This document shows, one piece after another, positions 26,201-33,573 of a stretch of 64,000 nucleotides of DNA. Numbering within the stretch: position 1 is the first letter of the stretch; each line of letters opens with the position of its first letter. The DNA is from an uncultured Lachnospiraceae bacterium (GTDB lineage Bacteria > Bacillota > Clostridia > Lachnospirales > Lachnospiraceae). The stretch is from contig CAKSBC010000010.1 in assembly GCA_934438085.1 (NCBI GenBank), positions 1 through 64,000 on the forward strand, in the 5' to 3' direction. A program made the translations under genes and the position numbers. Below the pieces are notes generated by a model. That model searched no databases. It was not told the origin of the DNA and saw only the letters and a list, made by a program, of their open reading frames with translations.

Positions 26201-26386
26201 AAGCTCATCCATATCCTCCGGTGATGCGCCGGTATAGCGTGTCATAACCATCATCATCGGCATATCCATCTCCGGGGACAGCTCCATGGTCATTCCTGTC
26301 ACAGAGCTTATTCCGAATACAATAACGCATATAACTGCAAGTATGGTCGTGACAGGTCTTTTAAGGACAAATTTAGTTATTCCCAT
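23291..26386 (-). CDS. RND family efflux pump, AcrB/SwrC type
   Basis: A 1031-residue proton-driven transporter with the duplicated RND layout. TM1 begins at ITKFVLKRPVTTILAV. A large extracytoplasmic loop precedes TM2-6, and a second TM, loop and TM block follows. The TM4 proton-relay motif reads GMMVDNSIVVLES, so the usual Asp-Asp pair is Asp-Asn. The TM10 segment reads GTVVNAGILYVD, where AcrB has a Lys. Both variants occur in Gram-positive RND pumps of the SwrC type. Substrates are probably amphipathic drugs, lipids or peptides. It lies 15 bp after the HlyD gene and overlaps the first TolC gene. Confidence 0.93.
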   Translation of the reverse strand: MGITKFVLKRPVTTILAVICVIVFGISSVTGMTMELSPEMDMPMMMVMTRYTGASPEDMDELITTPIEDAVSSMTGLSQVSSTSSEGSSTVMLEYEYGTDMDEAYDDLKKKIDQISMRLPDDVDTPTIMEMSSNQSESIMLSINNPSQDDLYDYVSNEIVPEFEKLADVADVSTMGGSQSYIRVELKQEKMKQYGVTMSSIASDIAAANSQIPGGTTELGSQEYSVSTRMKYDTEELLGEIPLTTSSGEGTVYLSDVADVYTYKSDDSGVARYNGEDTVSIGITKEQSANAISLSDSVKKVIESLERNDPDLQIIVANDSADQIKSSLLSIAQTVGLAVIISMVIIFLFFGDLKASLIVGSSIPISILVALICMGVMGLSLNIITMSALALGVGMMVDNSIVVLESCFRVTADERFGDYMKEALRGSDIVGSSVIASTVTTCVVFLPLAFLNGMTGQMLAPLGYTIVFCMTASLFSAITVVPLCYMLYKPEERLKAPLSKPVAALQEDYRSIMRVLLPKKKTVMLTTVGLTVFSLFLATKLNTELMASDDNGQVSVSIDTRPGLKDSEVEKILLEVEQIVSADSDVDSYMTRSSGGGPMGGGTASVTAYLKDDRQLSTEDVANKWKTEMADIDNCDIDVSVSGSMSMMTEFGNSYQTIIKGTDYDAVKTVTTNIVNELSERPEVTKVHSNIENSTPIVEITVDAIKAKAAGLTASGIGNTINQLTSGMTATSINVDGEDTSVKIEYPDGTYDTLDQLRGVLLSTPSGSQVLLSDVADIGFADSPSSIRKEDKQYMVTISAQYTENADQSTKMLIDSEVVNPNLTSSVTTGMNSRDRSMNTEFKSIFKAILISIFLIFVVMASQFESPKFSLMVMFTIPFSLIGSFGLLWLCNSAISMTSLIGFLMLVGTVVNAGILYVDTVNQYRETMDKEEALIEAGATRMRPILMTTLTTIISMIPMALAFGSSGKMTQGLALVNIGGLTASTILSLLMLPVFYSIIDGIKIVGRKSDGETFEEKMKEENAEDPDGDDI

Positions 26387-26401
26387 CTCCTAAATCCTCC
26401 G

Positions 26402-27631
26402 TTACTCTGTCTTTTCCGAAGGCTTATCCATAGCCTTTTCACCGCCTGCATTAGGTTTATTGTCATTTTTGACATCTTCCTTTATTTCAGGCTTTGAAGC
26501 ATCAGTATTGGTGTCGGTATTGGCATCGGTATTAACATCTGCATCAGCATTTGCCGAAGCAGCACTGCTTTCTCCCTTAAGTCTTACCTTTACACCGTCA
26601 TAAAGCTCAGAGCTCCAGGTGATAAGCACCTGATCATCCTCACTCAAACCGCTGTCTACCTCGATATACTCGGAATCATAAATGCCTGTCTTTACCTCGA
26701 CCTTATGAAGACAGTCTTCCGCCTGATCATAGGTGTATACATAAGAAAGACCGCCGTCATAATATACCGAATTCACCGGTATCTTCAGAACATCCGATGC
26801 CTTTTCGCTTGTCACATAGAGCTTGACCATTGATCCTGTTGAAAGCAATGCTGAATCAGCTGAATCCGAAAGCTTTGCTTTAATATTGAAAAGTCCTGTA
26901 GATGAATCCGCCATTGAACTCACCTCATAAATATTTCCGCTGTACTTTGCTCCATCCTTCTCAACCTCTATCTCATCACCGTCAGTAAGATTTTTAGATA
27001 TTCTGTCAGATACGGAAAAGCTTACAGTTTTTGCTCCGCCTCCGGAAATGACACAGGCAATCGTTCCCTGCTGCACCGAATCAAGCTTTTCGATATTGAC
27101 AGTTTCAACAGTTCCGGATATCGGTGCAGTTATCTCGCTGTAGGAAAGCTGATTGTCATAATTAAGCTTTGCATTGTTATAATTTATCTGTGCAGAGGCT
27201 ACCGCATCCTGAAACTGCTTATATGCCTGATCAGAAATACCTCCGCCGTTATACAGCACCTGCTGTCTTGAAAGCTCATCCTTTGCCTGTGAGAGCTGCA
27301 AGGCTGCCGAATCCAGATTGTTTTTGGCACTGTCGACCTGCTTTGTATCAATGCTGAAAAGGGCAGCGCCTTCTTCTACGGTATCTCCTGCCTTGACATA
27401 AACCTCCGTTACATCTCCGCCTGCCTTAAGACTTACAGACACCGATTCCTCGGCTCCTATGGTTCCTACGACCGCAGACTGAACTGCAATGTCTCCCCTC
27501 TCCGGATTAGCGACCTCAACCACCGAATCCATAACAGGCTGTGCAAACTGTTCCTTTTTAGTGAGTCTCGGGATAATTGCTGCTGCCAGCACTACTGCCG
27601 CGACTCCTGCCGCAATGGTTACTCTCTTCAT
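26402..27631 (-). CDS. HlyD-type membrane fusion protein of the RND system
   Basis: A 409-residue periplasmic-adaptor-like protein anchored by one N-terminal hydrophobic segment (VTIAAGVAAVVLAAAIIP). The biotinyl-lipoyl halves are VEVANPERGDIAVQ...VKAGDTVEEGAALFSID and YSEITAPISGTVE. They flank a coiled-coil hairpin at about 105-175, and beta-barrel and membrane-proximal domains follow. The last 60 residues are a low-complexity tail with repeated D/N-T-D units, encoded by a degenerate hexamer repeat. AAGGAAG precedes the ATG. First gene of the efflux operon. Confidence 0.92.
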   Translation of the reverse strand: MKRVTIAAGVAAVVLAAAIIPRLTKKEQFAQPVMDSVVEVANPERGDIAVQSAVVGTIGAEESVSVSLKAGGDVTEVYVKAGDTVEEGAALFSIDTKQVDSAKNNLDSAALQLSQAKDELSRQQVLYNGGGISDQAYKQFQDAVASAQINYNNAKLNYDNQLSYSEITAPISGTVETVNIEKLDSVQQGTIACVISGGGAKTVSFSVSDRISKNLTDGDEIEVEKDGAKYSGNIYEVSSMADSSTGLFNIKAKLSDSADSALLSTGSMVKLYVTSEKASDVLKIPVNSVYYDGGLSYVYTYDQAEDCLHKVEVKTGIYDSEYIEVDSGLSEDDQVLITWSSELYDGVKVRLKGESSAASANADADVNTDANTDTNTDASKPEIKEDVKNDNKPNAGGEKAMDKPSEKTE

Positions 27632-27773
27632 ACTTCCTTTGCTCCTTACTGCCTCTTTTTTTAATATTCTTTCTTTGCTTTATTAAATTTCCGTTTTTCC
27701 TTTTTTCTCTTTTGTTTCTTTTGCTCTGCCAAAGCTAAACCTTTGCTTCGTTGACCAATTGTCATAACAAAAA

Positions 27774-27801
27774 AGAACCGGGATTTTTACGTCCTGGTTC
27801 T
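27774..27801 (-). terminator. Terminator of the two-component system
   Basis: AGAACCAGGA and TCCCGGTTCT pair over 10 positions (one non-canonical) around an 8-base loop, followed by TTTTTTG on the minus strand. It separates the histidine kinase gene from the efflux operon, so the operon must have its own start. Confidence 0.88.
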
Positions 27802-27858
27802 GAATGTTATCATCGTATTTTAAACTAATATTTAAACAATTTTAAACTCAACATGAAT

Positions 27859-28920
27859 TCACAAAAGCTTCACAGGCGGCAGCCAGACAGTAAATGCCGC
27901 GCCCTTTCCCGGAGCACTTTCTACAGCAATACGTCCGCCACAAAGCTCTGTTATCTTCTTTACAAGCGTAAGACCGAGTCCGTTTCCCGACTTACTGCGG
28001 TTAGTTTCAGCCTGATAAAACCTGTCAAAGATGTGCGCCTGCTCTTCCTCACTCATGCCGATTCCGGTATCGCGCACAGTCACTACTATATCTCCCGGCT
28101 CCTTAGTATTTTCTTTAATTGATACACTTATCGTCCTTTTATCCGGAGTGAATTTGATTGCATTAGAAAAAAGATTGGTCCATATCTGAAACATAAGACT
28201 TTCATTTCCGGTATAGTTAAGCTCCGGAATCTCCATATCTATTTCAATGTCTCTTTTCCCCCAAAGCGGCTCAAGCGAAAGATAGGCCTGCCTTATCTGC
28301 TCATCCAATGAAAAAGTCTTTTTTTCCGAAACTATATGCTGATTTTCAAGCTTTGATAAACTGAGAATGTTTCCTGCCAAAGCAGAAAGCGCATCTGAAC
28401 TATGTATTATACGCTCTGTGTACTCCTTTGCTTTGCCGTTGTCCGGAAGCTCCGAAGCCATATCATCAAGCAGCACAGCATACCCCTTTATAGATGCCAA
28501 CGGAGTTTTAAATTCGTGTGAAACATTTTGAACAAAATCCGACTGCAGAGTTTCCGTAGAACGAAGCTCCTTAACCATCTTATTAAAGTTAAGATTCATC
28601 TTGTCGATCTCAGCCCCACCGCCGCCTACCGGAAGCTCAATGTCAAAATCCCCTTCTGCAACCTTATTCATGGCATCAGCGAGATTTTCAATCGGCTTAA
28701 AGTATCTTCTTGTAATGTAGCTCAGCACAAACACCGCCACCACAATTGCTGCCGAGGTAAAGCCAATCAGTTGCAAAAATCTCGGATTTATCTGCCAGCC
28801 GTTTTCAGGCGTAAGCTTAAGCATTGCAAAAATCACATACCCCGTGGCCGTAAAGGCTGCCATCATGACAGCACTTATTATTATCATGAGCAGCATAAAA
28901 AATCTGATATGTTTAAACAT
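27859..28920 (-). CDS. Sensor histidine kinase
   Basis: A 353-residue membrane kinase. Two TM helices (about 5-32 and 50-70) bracket a very short extracytoplasmic loop of some 20 residues. A HAMP domain follows, then HisKA with the phospho-acceptor His in NVSHEFKTPLASIKGYA, and a HATPase domain with the N box (FSNAIKFTPD), the G1 box (RDTGIGMSEEEQ) and the G2 box (KSGNGLGLTLVKK). The short sensory loop points to intramembrane sensing of envelope or lipid stress. It follows its regulator gene by 11 bp and lies directly upstream of the efflux operon, the likely target. Confidence 0.93.
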   Translation of the reverse strand: MFKHIRFFMLLMIIISAVMMAAFTATGYVIFAMLKLTPENGWQINPRFLQLIGFTSAAIVVAVFVLSYITRRYFKPIENLADAMNKVAEGDFDIELPVGGGGAEIDKMNLNFNKMVKELRSTETLQSDFVQNVSHEFKTPLASIKGYAVLLDDMASELPDNGKAKEYTERIIHSSDALSALAGNILSLSKLENQHIVSEKKTFSLDEQIRQAYLSLEPLWGKRDIEIDMEIPELNYTGNESLMFQIWTNLFSNAIKFTPDKRTISVSIKENTKEPGDIVVTVRDTGIGMSEEEQAHIFDRFYQAETNRSKSGNGLGLTLVKKITELCGGRIAVESAPGKGAAFTVWLPPVKLL

Positions 28921-28931
28921 TTCGCCACCCG

Positions 28932-29606
28932 TTATGCTGAAATAACAGCCTTAAAGCCCAGGCCTCTGACCGTCACGATGCTGAAGTCCTTATTATCCTG
29001 AAAACGCTTTCTGAGCCTGTTTATATGCACATCGACTGTCTGCGGATCGGATTTGGAGTCGCGTCCCCAGATCTCATCCATAAGCTGAAAGCGTGTGAAT
29101 ATCTTGTTTGGAGTTGACAAAAGCCTGTACAGCAGCAAAAACTCCTTCTGCGGAAGCATGCTGCTTTCTTCTCCGTCATCCACTGTAAATGCATCATAAT
29201 CAAGAGTAGTGTCTCCCACTGTAAGCTTTCTTTCTGCCATAACATTGGCTCTTCTTAAAAGCGCCCTGATTCGAAGCACCATCTCGTCAAAATCCACCGG
29301 CTTAACCATGTAATCATCAGTTCCCAGAGTAAAGCCTGTGTTTTTGGACATATAGTCATCCTTAGCTGTCACAATAAGCACAGGGATCCTCGAATCCTGC
29401 TCTCTCAGCATGCTTATAAACTCATAACCATCCATAACCGGCATCATAATATCTGTCATAACGAGATCAATATGTTTATTTTCAATTATCTCAAAGGCCT
29501 CTCTGCCGTTTTTGGCATTATAAACGCCGTAGCCTTCCTTATGCAGAACGATCTCATACAGCTTGCTTAAGGATTCATCATCTTCAATTACAAGAATATT
29601 TATCAT
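28932..29606 (-). CDS. OmpR/PhoB-family response regulator
   Basis: A 224-residue regulator. The receiver domain begins MINILVIEDDE, has phospho-acceptor Asp52 in VMTDIMMPVMDGYE and the conserved Lys in DYMVKPVDF. The C-terminal winged-helix domain has LLYRLLSTPNKIFTRFQLMDEIWG and the recognition-helix region VDVHINRLRKRF. I start at the ATG with GGAG 6 bases upstream. The frame extends 35 codons further, but that stretch lacks a ribosome binding site and family similarity. It is the first gene of the pair with the kinase. Confidence 0.94.
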   Translation of the reverse strand: MINILVIEDDESLSKLYEIVLHKEGYGVYNAKNGREAFEIIENKHIDLVMTDIMMPVMDGYEFISMLREQDSRIPVLIVTAKDDYMSKNTGFTLGTDDYMVKPVDFDEMVLRIRALLRRANVMAERKLTVGDTTLDYDAFTVDDGEESSMLPQKEFLLLYRLLSTPNKIFTRFQLMDEIWGRDSKSDPQTVDVHINRLRKRFQDNKDFSIVTVRGLGFKAVISA

Positions 29607-29823
29607 ATGTATCTCCAAACTTTCACATTTTCTAAATATATAATCCACAGTTGTTTCCATGATGTGAACAATTCTTATACTTCTGTCGAAAGTTGGATGA
29701 ATATGCAGCAAAAACTAACTATTTGGGAAGCTGAGCAGCACATACCTGCAAATATTATACCTTTCCCTATGAATCGTGAAGATGATTCATTTCCTTTGCA
29801 AATGTAAATATTTCTACAAAAAA

Positions 29824-29847
29824 GCAGCACCGGCTCCCCGGTGCTGC
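29824..29847 (-). terminator. rpsO terminator
   Basis: GCAGCACCGG and CCGGTGCTGC form a 10-bp perfect stem with a 4-base loop, followed by six Ts on the minus strand. It lies 68 bp past the rpsO stop and ends the translation-factor cluster. Confidence 0.93.
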
Positions 29848-29915
29848 AAGCGCGCAATTTTGTATCTAAGTTATTTGAAATAATAAACGATTTGTTATAA
29901 AGCGGAACGTAATAA

Positions 29916-30182
29916 TTACTTACGAAGTCCAAGCTTCTTGATGAGCTCTCTGTATCCCTCAAGATCATTCTTCATGAGATACTGAAGTAAGCTTCTTCTC
30001 TTACCTACCATCATAAGAAGTCCCTTTCTTGAATGGTGATCCTTTGGGTTCTCCTTAAGATGAGCTGTAAGCTCGTTGATTCTCTCAGTGAGGATGGCAA
30101 TCTGAACCTCTGGTGAGCCTGTGTCGCCTTCAGTACGACCATAAGCCTTAATGAGTTCTGTCTTCTTCTCTTTTGAAATCAT
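29916..30182 (-). CDS. rpsO: 30S ribosomal protein S15
   Basis: An 88-residue S15 that binds the 16S rRNA central domain early in 30S assembly. Family segments are TGSPEVQIAILTERINELTAHL, KDHHSRKGLLMMVGKRRSLLQYL and a C-terminal YRELIKKLGLRK. AAAGGAG lies 7 bases before the ATG. It has its own promoter just after the truB-ribF stop codon and a structured leader, as expected where S15 represses its own synthesis. Confidence 0.98.
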   Translation of the reverse strand: MISKEKKTELIKAYGRTEGDTGSPEVQIAILTERINELTAHLKENPKDHHSRKGLLMMVGKRRSLLQYLMKNDLEGYRELIKKLGLRK

Positions 30183-30284
30183 ATCTTTTCTCCTTTCAAA
30201 TTATTGACCGGCTTCAGTCCGGTCCTCTAACCGTCAACAAAGCTCCCGTCAAGGAAATCGAAAAGCTGTGTCGCGGCGCTAAGC
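30183..30284 (-). promoter_or_regulatory. Structured rpsO leader, possible S15 autoregulatory site
   Basis: In the predicted leader of about 100 bases, GACCGG (30206-30211) pairs with CCGGTC (30219-30224) just before the ribosome binding site. TTGACGG occurs twice upstream, and its TTGAC can instead pair with the GTCAA at the hairpin's 3' edge. Alternative pairings next to the ribosome binding site fit known S15 autoregulation. The match to a specific leader class is untested. Confidence 0.4.
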
Positions 30285-30290
30285 TTTAAA

Positions 30291-30319
30291 ATAATAGCAT
30301 ATTATCCGCTATATTTCAA
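30291..30319 (-). promoter_or_regulatory. rpsO promoter
   Basis: TTGAAA (30314-30319) and TATTAT (30291-30296) are separated by 17 bp on the minus strand, 7 bp past the truB-ribF stop codon. Confidence 0.75.
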
Positions 30320-30325
30320 GCATTA

Positions 30326-32146
30326 TCAACCTATAAGTCCTGCGAAAAATTTCTCTGTTTCAGGAATGTCATGCTCTGCCACCTGACGCTTAAGCTCTGC
30401 AAGATCATCGAACTTTCTCTCATGTCTGATGAAGTAGCAAAGCTCGATTCTTGCGAATTTTCCGTAGCAATCTCCTATGTCTCCGAAAACATGAGTTTCA
30501 AGTCTGAGACCTGTTCTCTCCGCTCCGTCTTCATTTACTGTAGGTGCATAACCAAGATTTGCAATTCCGGTCATCGTACGGATGCTGCTGCCCTTTTTGT
30601 CGTCATAAATGTTGACTCTTACGGCATATACTCCGTTTGGCGGCAGTATAAGATCCTCAGACACTGCTATGTTAAGTGTAGGCATAGCCAGCTTATCTGT
30701 TCCTATATGCTTTCCATGAATAACGACTCCGCTTATGGCATACGGTGCTCCGAGAAGTCTTGTGACATGCAGCATGTCTCCCTTTAAAAGCTCTGCTCTC
30801 AGAAGTGTTGAACTAATAATTGTAGCCTTTCCTTCAATATTAGAGCTTGTCTTTTCTGAAGGCTCCTTAGATTCAATACAGCCCGCATCATCCGCTGTCT
30901 GTTTGAGATCGATGGTTACCTTCTCTATAAGCTTTACCTCGTAGCCGTATTCATCTGCATGAGCCTTAAGGAATTCTGCATTTCCGGCTCTTCCCTTTCC
31001 GAAGCTTACGTCATCTCCGGCTACAATGGCCTTCATATTGTATTTATCTATAAGGATATTTTTAAGAAAATCCTCAGCTGTTGTGTTTTTTATCTCGTCA
31101 GTAAATTCCAGCTCAATGCTGTAATCTATGCCAAGCTCCGCCATCTTCATTTTCCTGTCAAGATCGGAAAGCACGGTTTCTTTTCCAAATTTAAAGATGA
31201 TGACACAGGTACGAAGTCCCTTTTTATCGGCAAGTCTCTTAAGATCCTTTAAAAGCGTCTGATGCCCTACATGTGTGCCGTCAAACTTGCCTATTGATAT
31301 GGCTGTCGGTGCCTCTATGGTAAATGACGCATCAAGTGAGCCCTTATCTCTGAACTCTTCCACCTTGCTGAGCTTTATCGAATCATCTATTTTAAAGCGT
31401 CCAACCTGCTCTCTTACAAGTGATTCCATGCAGGCTCCGCATTGAAGCTTTTCTCCGATATCATGACAAAGTGTCCTGATATAAGTACCCTGAGAACATT
31501 TTACTGTAAATACTACATGCGGAAGCTCTATACTTTCTATGCTGATATCATAAATATGCACGTGCTTTCTTTTGCGCTCGACTTCAACACCTGCTCTGGC
31601 ATATTCATAAAGCTTCTTTCCGTTAACCTTTCTTGCGGAATATTTGGGTGTAAGCTGATCATATTCTCCGATGAATGAAAGGATCGCCTCTTTTACTGTA
31701 GCTTCGTCAGGAGCTTTTCCGCCGTTCTTTTCTATCACATAGGCCTGCTCGGTAAGTACCTTCACTTCGGACGAACTATTTACAAAATCAGCATTTGAGT
31801 TAGCTGCATTGTCATCCTTTGACTCTGACTGTAAGATTTCATCTGTTTTGCAAAAATCCTGTCCGAAAATCGAAAGCAGCTTTCCGGTTATATCCTCTGT
31901 ATCAGTGACAGCACCAAGGAGCATCCCGGCCTTATAGACCTTTACCTCATGCCCGACCTTGTCGACATCCTTTGTTGCACGTCCGACTGCTACCGGAAGG
32001 ACTCCCTCAGCCATAGGATCAAGTGTCCCTGCATGGCCTATGCGTCTTACGCCTAATATGCCCTTAAGCTTTGCGCATACATCCATTGAGGTCCAGCCCT
32101 TTTCCTTATATATATTTAAAAATCCGTTGTAGCGGTAAAATGACAT
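30326..32146 (-). CDS. Fused tRNA pseudouridine-55 synthase / riboflavin kinase-FAD synthetase
   Basis: One uninterrupted frame of 606 codons encodes two normally separate enzymes. Residues 1-275 are TruB, which makes pseudouridine 55 in tRNA: GFLNIYKEKGWTS, catalytic Asp43 in GHAGTLDPMAEGVLPV, TPKYSARKVNGKKLYEYAR and CSQGTYIRTLCHDIG. Roughly 45 extra residues sit at 100-145. Residues about 283-606 are RibF, which makes FMN and FAD: adenylyltransferase motif GKFDGTHVGHQ, GDDVSFGKGRAGN, then the kinase half with MPTLNI and LGYAPTVN. A short linker joins them. I start at the ATG at 32146. A TTG four codons upstream is also in frame. truB and ribF are neighbours in many firmicutes, so fusion of adjacent genes is a simple origin. 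Confidence 0.93.
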   Translation of the reverse strand: MSFYRYNGFLNIYKEKGWTSMDVCAKLKGILGVRRIGHAGTLDPMAEGVLPVAVGRATKDVDKVGHEVKVYKAGMLLGAVTDTEDITGKLLSIFGQDFCKTDEILQSESKDDNAANSNADFVNSSSEVKVLTEQAYVIEKNGGKAPDEATVKEAILSFIGEYDQLTPKYSARKVNGKKLYEYARAGVEVERKRKHVHIYDISIESIELPHVVFTVKCSQGTYIRTLCHDIGEKLQCGACMESLVREQVGRFKIDDSIKLSKVEEFRDKGSLDASFTIEAPTAISIGKFDGTHVGHQTLLKDLKRLADKKGLRTCVIIFKFGKETVLSDLDRKMKMAELGIDYSIELEFTDEIKNTTAEDFLKNILIDKYNMKAIVAGDDVSFGKGRAGNAEFLKAHADEYGYEVKLIEKVTIDLKQTADDAGCIESKEPSEKTSSNIEGKATIISSTLLRAELLKGDMLHVTRLLGAPYAISGVVIHGKHIGTDKLAMPTLNIAVSEDLILPPNGVYAVRVNIYDDKKGSSIRTMTGIANLGYAPTVNEDGAERTGLRLETHVFGDIGDCYGKFARIELCYFIRHERKFDDLAELKRQVAEHDIPETEKFFAGLIG

Positions 32147-32171
32147 AATTTCAACCAAATTCCAATCAGTA

Positions 32172-33155
32172 TTATATAGCTGCCTTTAATTGCTTTCCGA
32201 ATTCAGCAGCGATCTCTTCGATATTTTTTTTAAAATCCTTCGAGACAAAGCAGCCTGCTGCTCGCTTGTGGCCTCCGCCTCCGTATTTTTGTGCTATTAC
32301 GCTGACATCAATAATATCGGAGTTTGACCTGAGGCTCGCTTTTACTCTTCCGTCAAGTGTTTCATACATGTATACCGCGGCCAAGGCACCGGTCGTGGAA
32401 CGCATGTTATCTATCATTCCGTCCATATCCATTTTCTCTGCACCAAGCTCTTTGCGCTTTGCCATATCTACCCAGCCGTAAACAAGCTTTCCGTCAAAAC
32501 GGCTCTTCATATTGTTCAATATATAGCCGAGCATGACCTTTTGATCAAAGTTCATGGCAAAGAAGGAATCCTCTATGATGCTTCCGAAATCAATGCCGTA
32601 ATCCATGCATTTCCCGGCAATCTCCATGGTACTTCTGTGTGTGCTGTTATGTCTGAACACACCGGTGTCATGAACTATTCCGGTATAGATGCATTCAGCT
32701 ACTGCCTTATCCACATACTGCTCGTCCATCAGGGTATAGAGCACCTCTGATGCAGAGGATGCGTCTCCGCGAACTATCGCCATATCGCAAAAGCCCGGAT
32801 TGGTAATGTGATGATCTATAAGAAGCGAGCTTTCGGCATCCTCGAGATATGACCCTAATTTGCCGATCCTTCCGATATCTGCACAGTCAAGTACGACAGC
32901 CAGATCATATTTAATGCCGTCTCTTACAGAGCTTATGATGTCCGAGCTCTTTAGAAAATTGAATTTTTTATTTATCTCTTCAAGGTATGGCTGAACGATT
33001 TTCTCACTTCCGCCCGGAAGATTTTTTATATAATTATACGCACCGAGGACGGAGCCTATGCAGTCTCCGTCCGGGCTTATATGCCCCAAAAGGCAAATAG
33101 TCTTTGCCTTAAGAAGCGCTTCATTAAATTTTTCTTTAGTAAGCTGCTCAATCAT
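32172..33155 (-). CDS. nrnA: DHH-family phosphoesterase (NrnA-like nanoRNase/pAp phosphatase)
   Basis: Degrades 2-5 nt RNA fragments and dephosphorylates pAp in the cytosol. The 327-residue protein has the DHH motifs GHISPDGDCIGS, AVVLDCADIGR and the signature LLIDHHITN. It also has GIVHDTGVFRHN and the C-terminal DHHA1 domain ending GGGGHKRAAGCFV. The ATG at 33155 (or 33158) overlaps the rbfA end by about 10 bases. Upstream in-frame codons lie within rbfA and are not family-like. The position after rbfA and before truB is the conserved firmicute order. Confidence 0.93.
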   Translation of the reverse strand: MIEQLTKEKFNEALLKAKTICLLGHISPDGDCIGSVLGAYNYIKNLPGGSEKIVQPYLEEINKKFNFLKSSDIISSVRDGIKYDLAVVLDCADIGRIGKLGSYLEDAESSLLIDHHITNPGFCDMAIVRGDASSASEVLYTLMDEQYVDKAVAECIYTGIVHDTGVFRHNSTHRSTMEIAGKCMDYGIDFGSIIEDSFFAMNFDQKVMLGYILNNMKSRFDGKLVYGWVDMAKRKELGAEKMDMDGMIDNMRSTTGALAAVYMYETLDGRVKASLRSNSDIIDVSVIAQKYGGGGHKRAAGCFVSKDFKKNIEEIAAEFGKQLKAAI

Positions 33156-33573
33156 CATTCTCTTCGTTTTCTGTATCTGTGTCCGCCTCTGACTCCTCGG
33201 CCTCGGCACGTCCGATTCCGCCTGCCTTAGCTAATTCCTCTATCTTCATGGACATTTCCATAGCGTATTCCATGCTTCTGTCAGGAACAAACTGCAGCAT
33301 AGGTGTCTTTCTGAGATTGACTGTATGTGCGAGCTCGCGTCTGATAAAGCCCTCTGCATTCTTGAGGCCTTCAATACTCTCCGTAAGAAGCTCATCAGAA
33401 CCGAGAGATGATACATGCACCTTGCAGAACTGAAGATCAGGCGTCACTTCAACTCTGGTGATAGTAAGCAGCGGATCGATCCTCGGATCTTTTACTTCTT
33501 CTCTTATGATAACGGAAAGCTCACGCATGACCTCACCGTTTATTCTGTTGTTTTTAATGCTGCCTTTTTTCAT
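33148..33573 (-). CDS. rbfA: Ribosome-binding factor A
   Basis: A 141-residue KH-fold factor for late 30S maturation. Conserved parts are NRINGEVMRELSVIIREEVKDPRI, the strand LLTITRVEVTPDLQFCKVHVS, and RRELAHTVNLRKTPMLQFVPDRSMEYAM. An acidic, disordered tail of about 25 residues follows, rich in Glu and Asp. AGGAG lies 5 bases before the chosen ATG. The frame is open upstream, but that stretch is part of the hairpin-rich spacer. It is separated from infB by 305 bp of structured non-coding DNA, unusual inside this operon. Confidence 0.95.
   Translation of the reverse strand: MKKGSIKNNRINGEVMRELSVIIREEVKDPRIDPLLTITRVEVTPDLQFCKVHVSSLGSDELLTESIEGLKNAEGFIRRELAHTVNLRKTPMLQFVPDRSMEYAMEMSMKIEELAKAGGIGRAEAEESEADTDTENEENDD

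Noticed and set aside
27858..27930. Plus-strand open frames opposite the histidine kinase and elsewhere
   Set aside because: Long frames antisense to real genes follow from codon bias. They have no ribosome binding sites or recognisable families and are fully covered by well-supported minus-strand genes.
29607..29711. Longer response regulator starting at 29711
   Set aside because: The 35 extra codons lack a ribosome binding site and family similarity, while GGAG sits 6 bases before the ATG at 29606.
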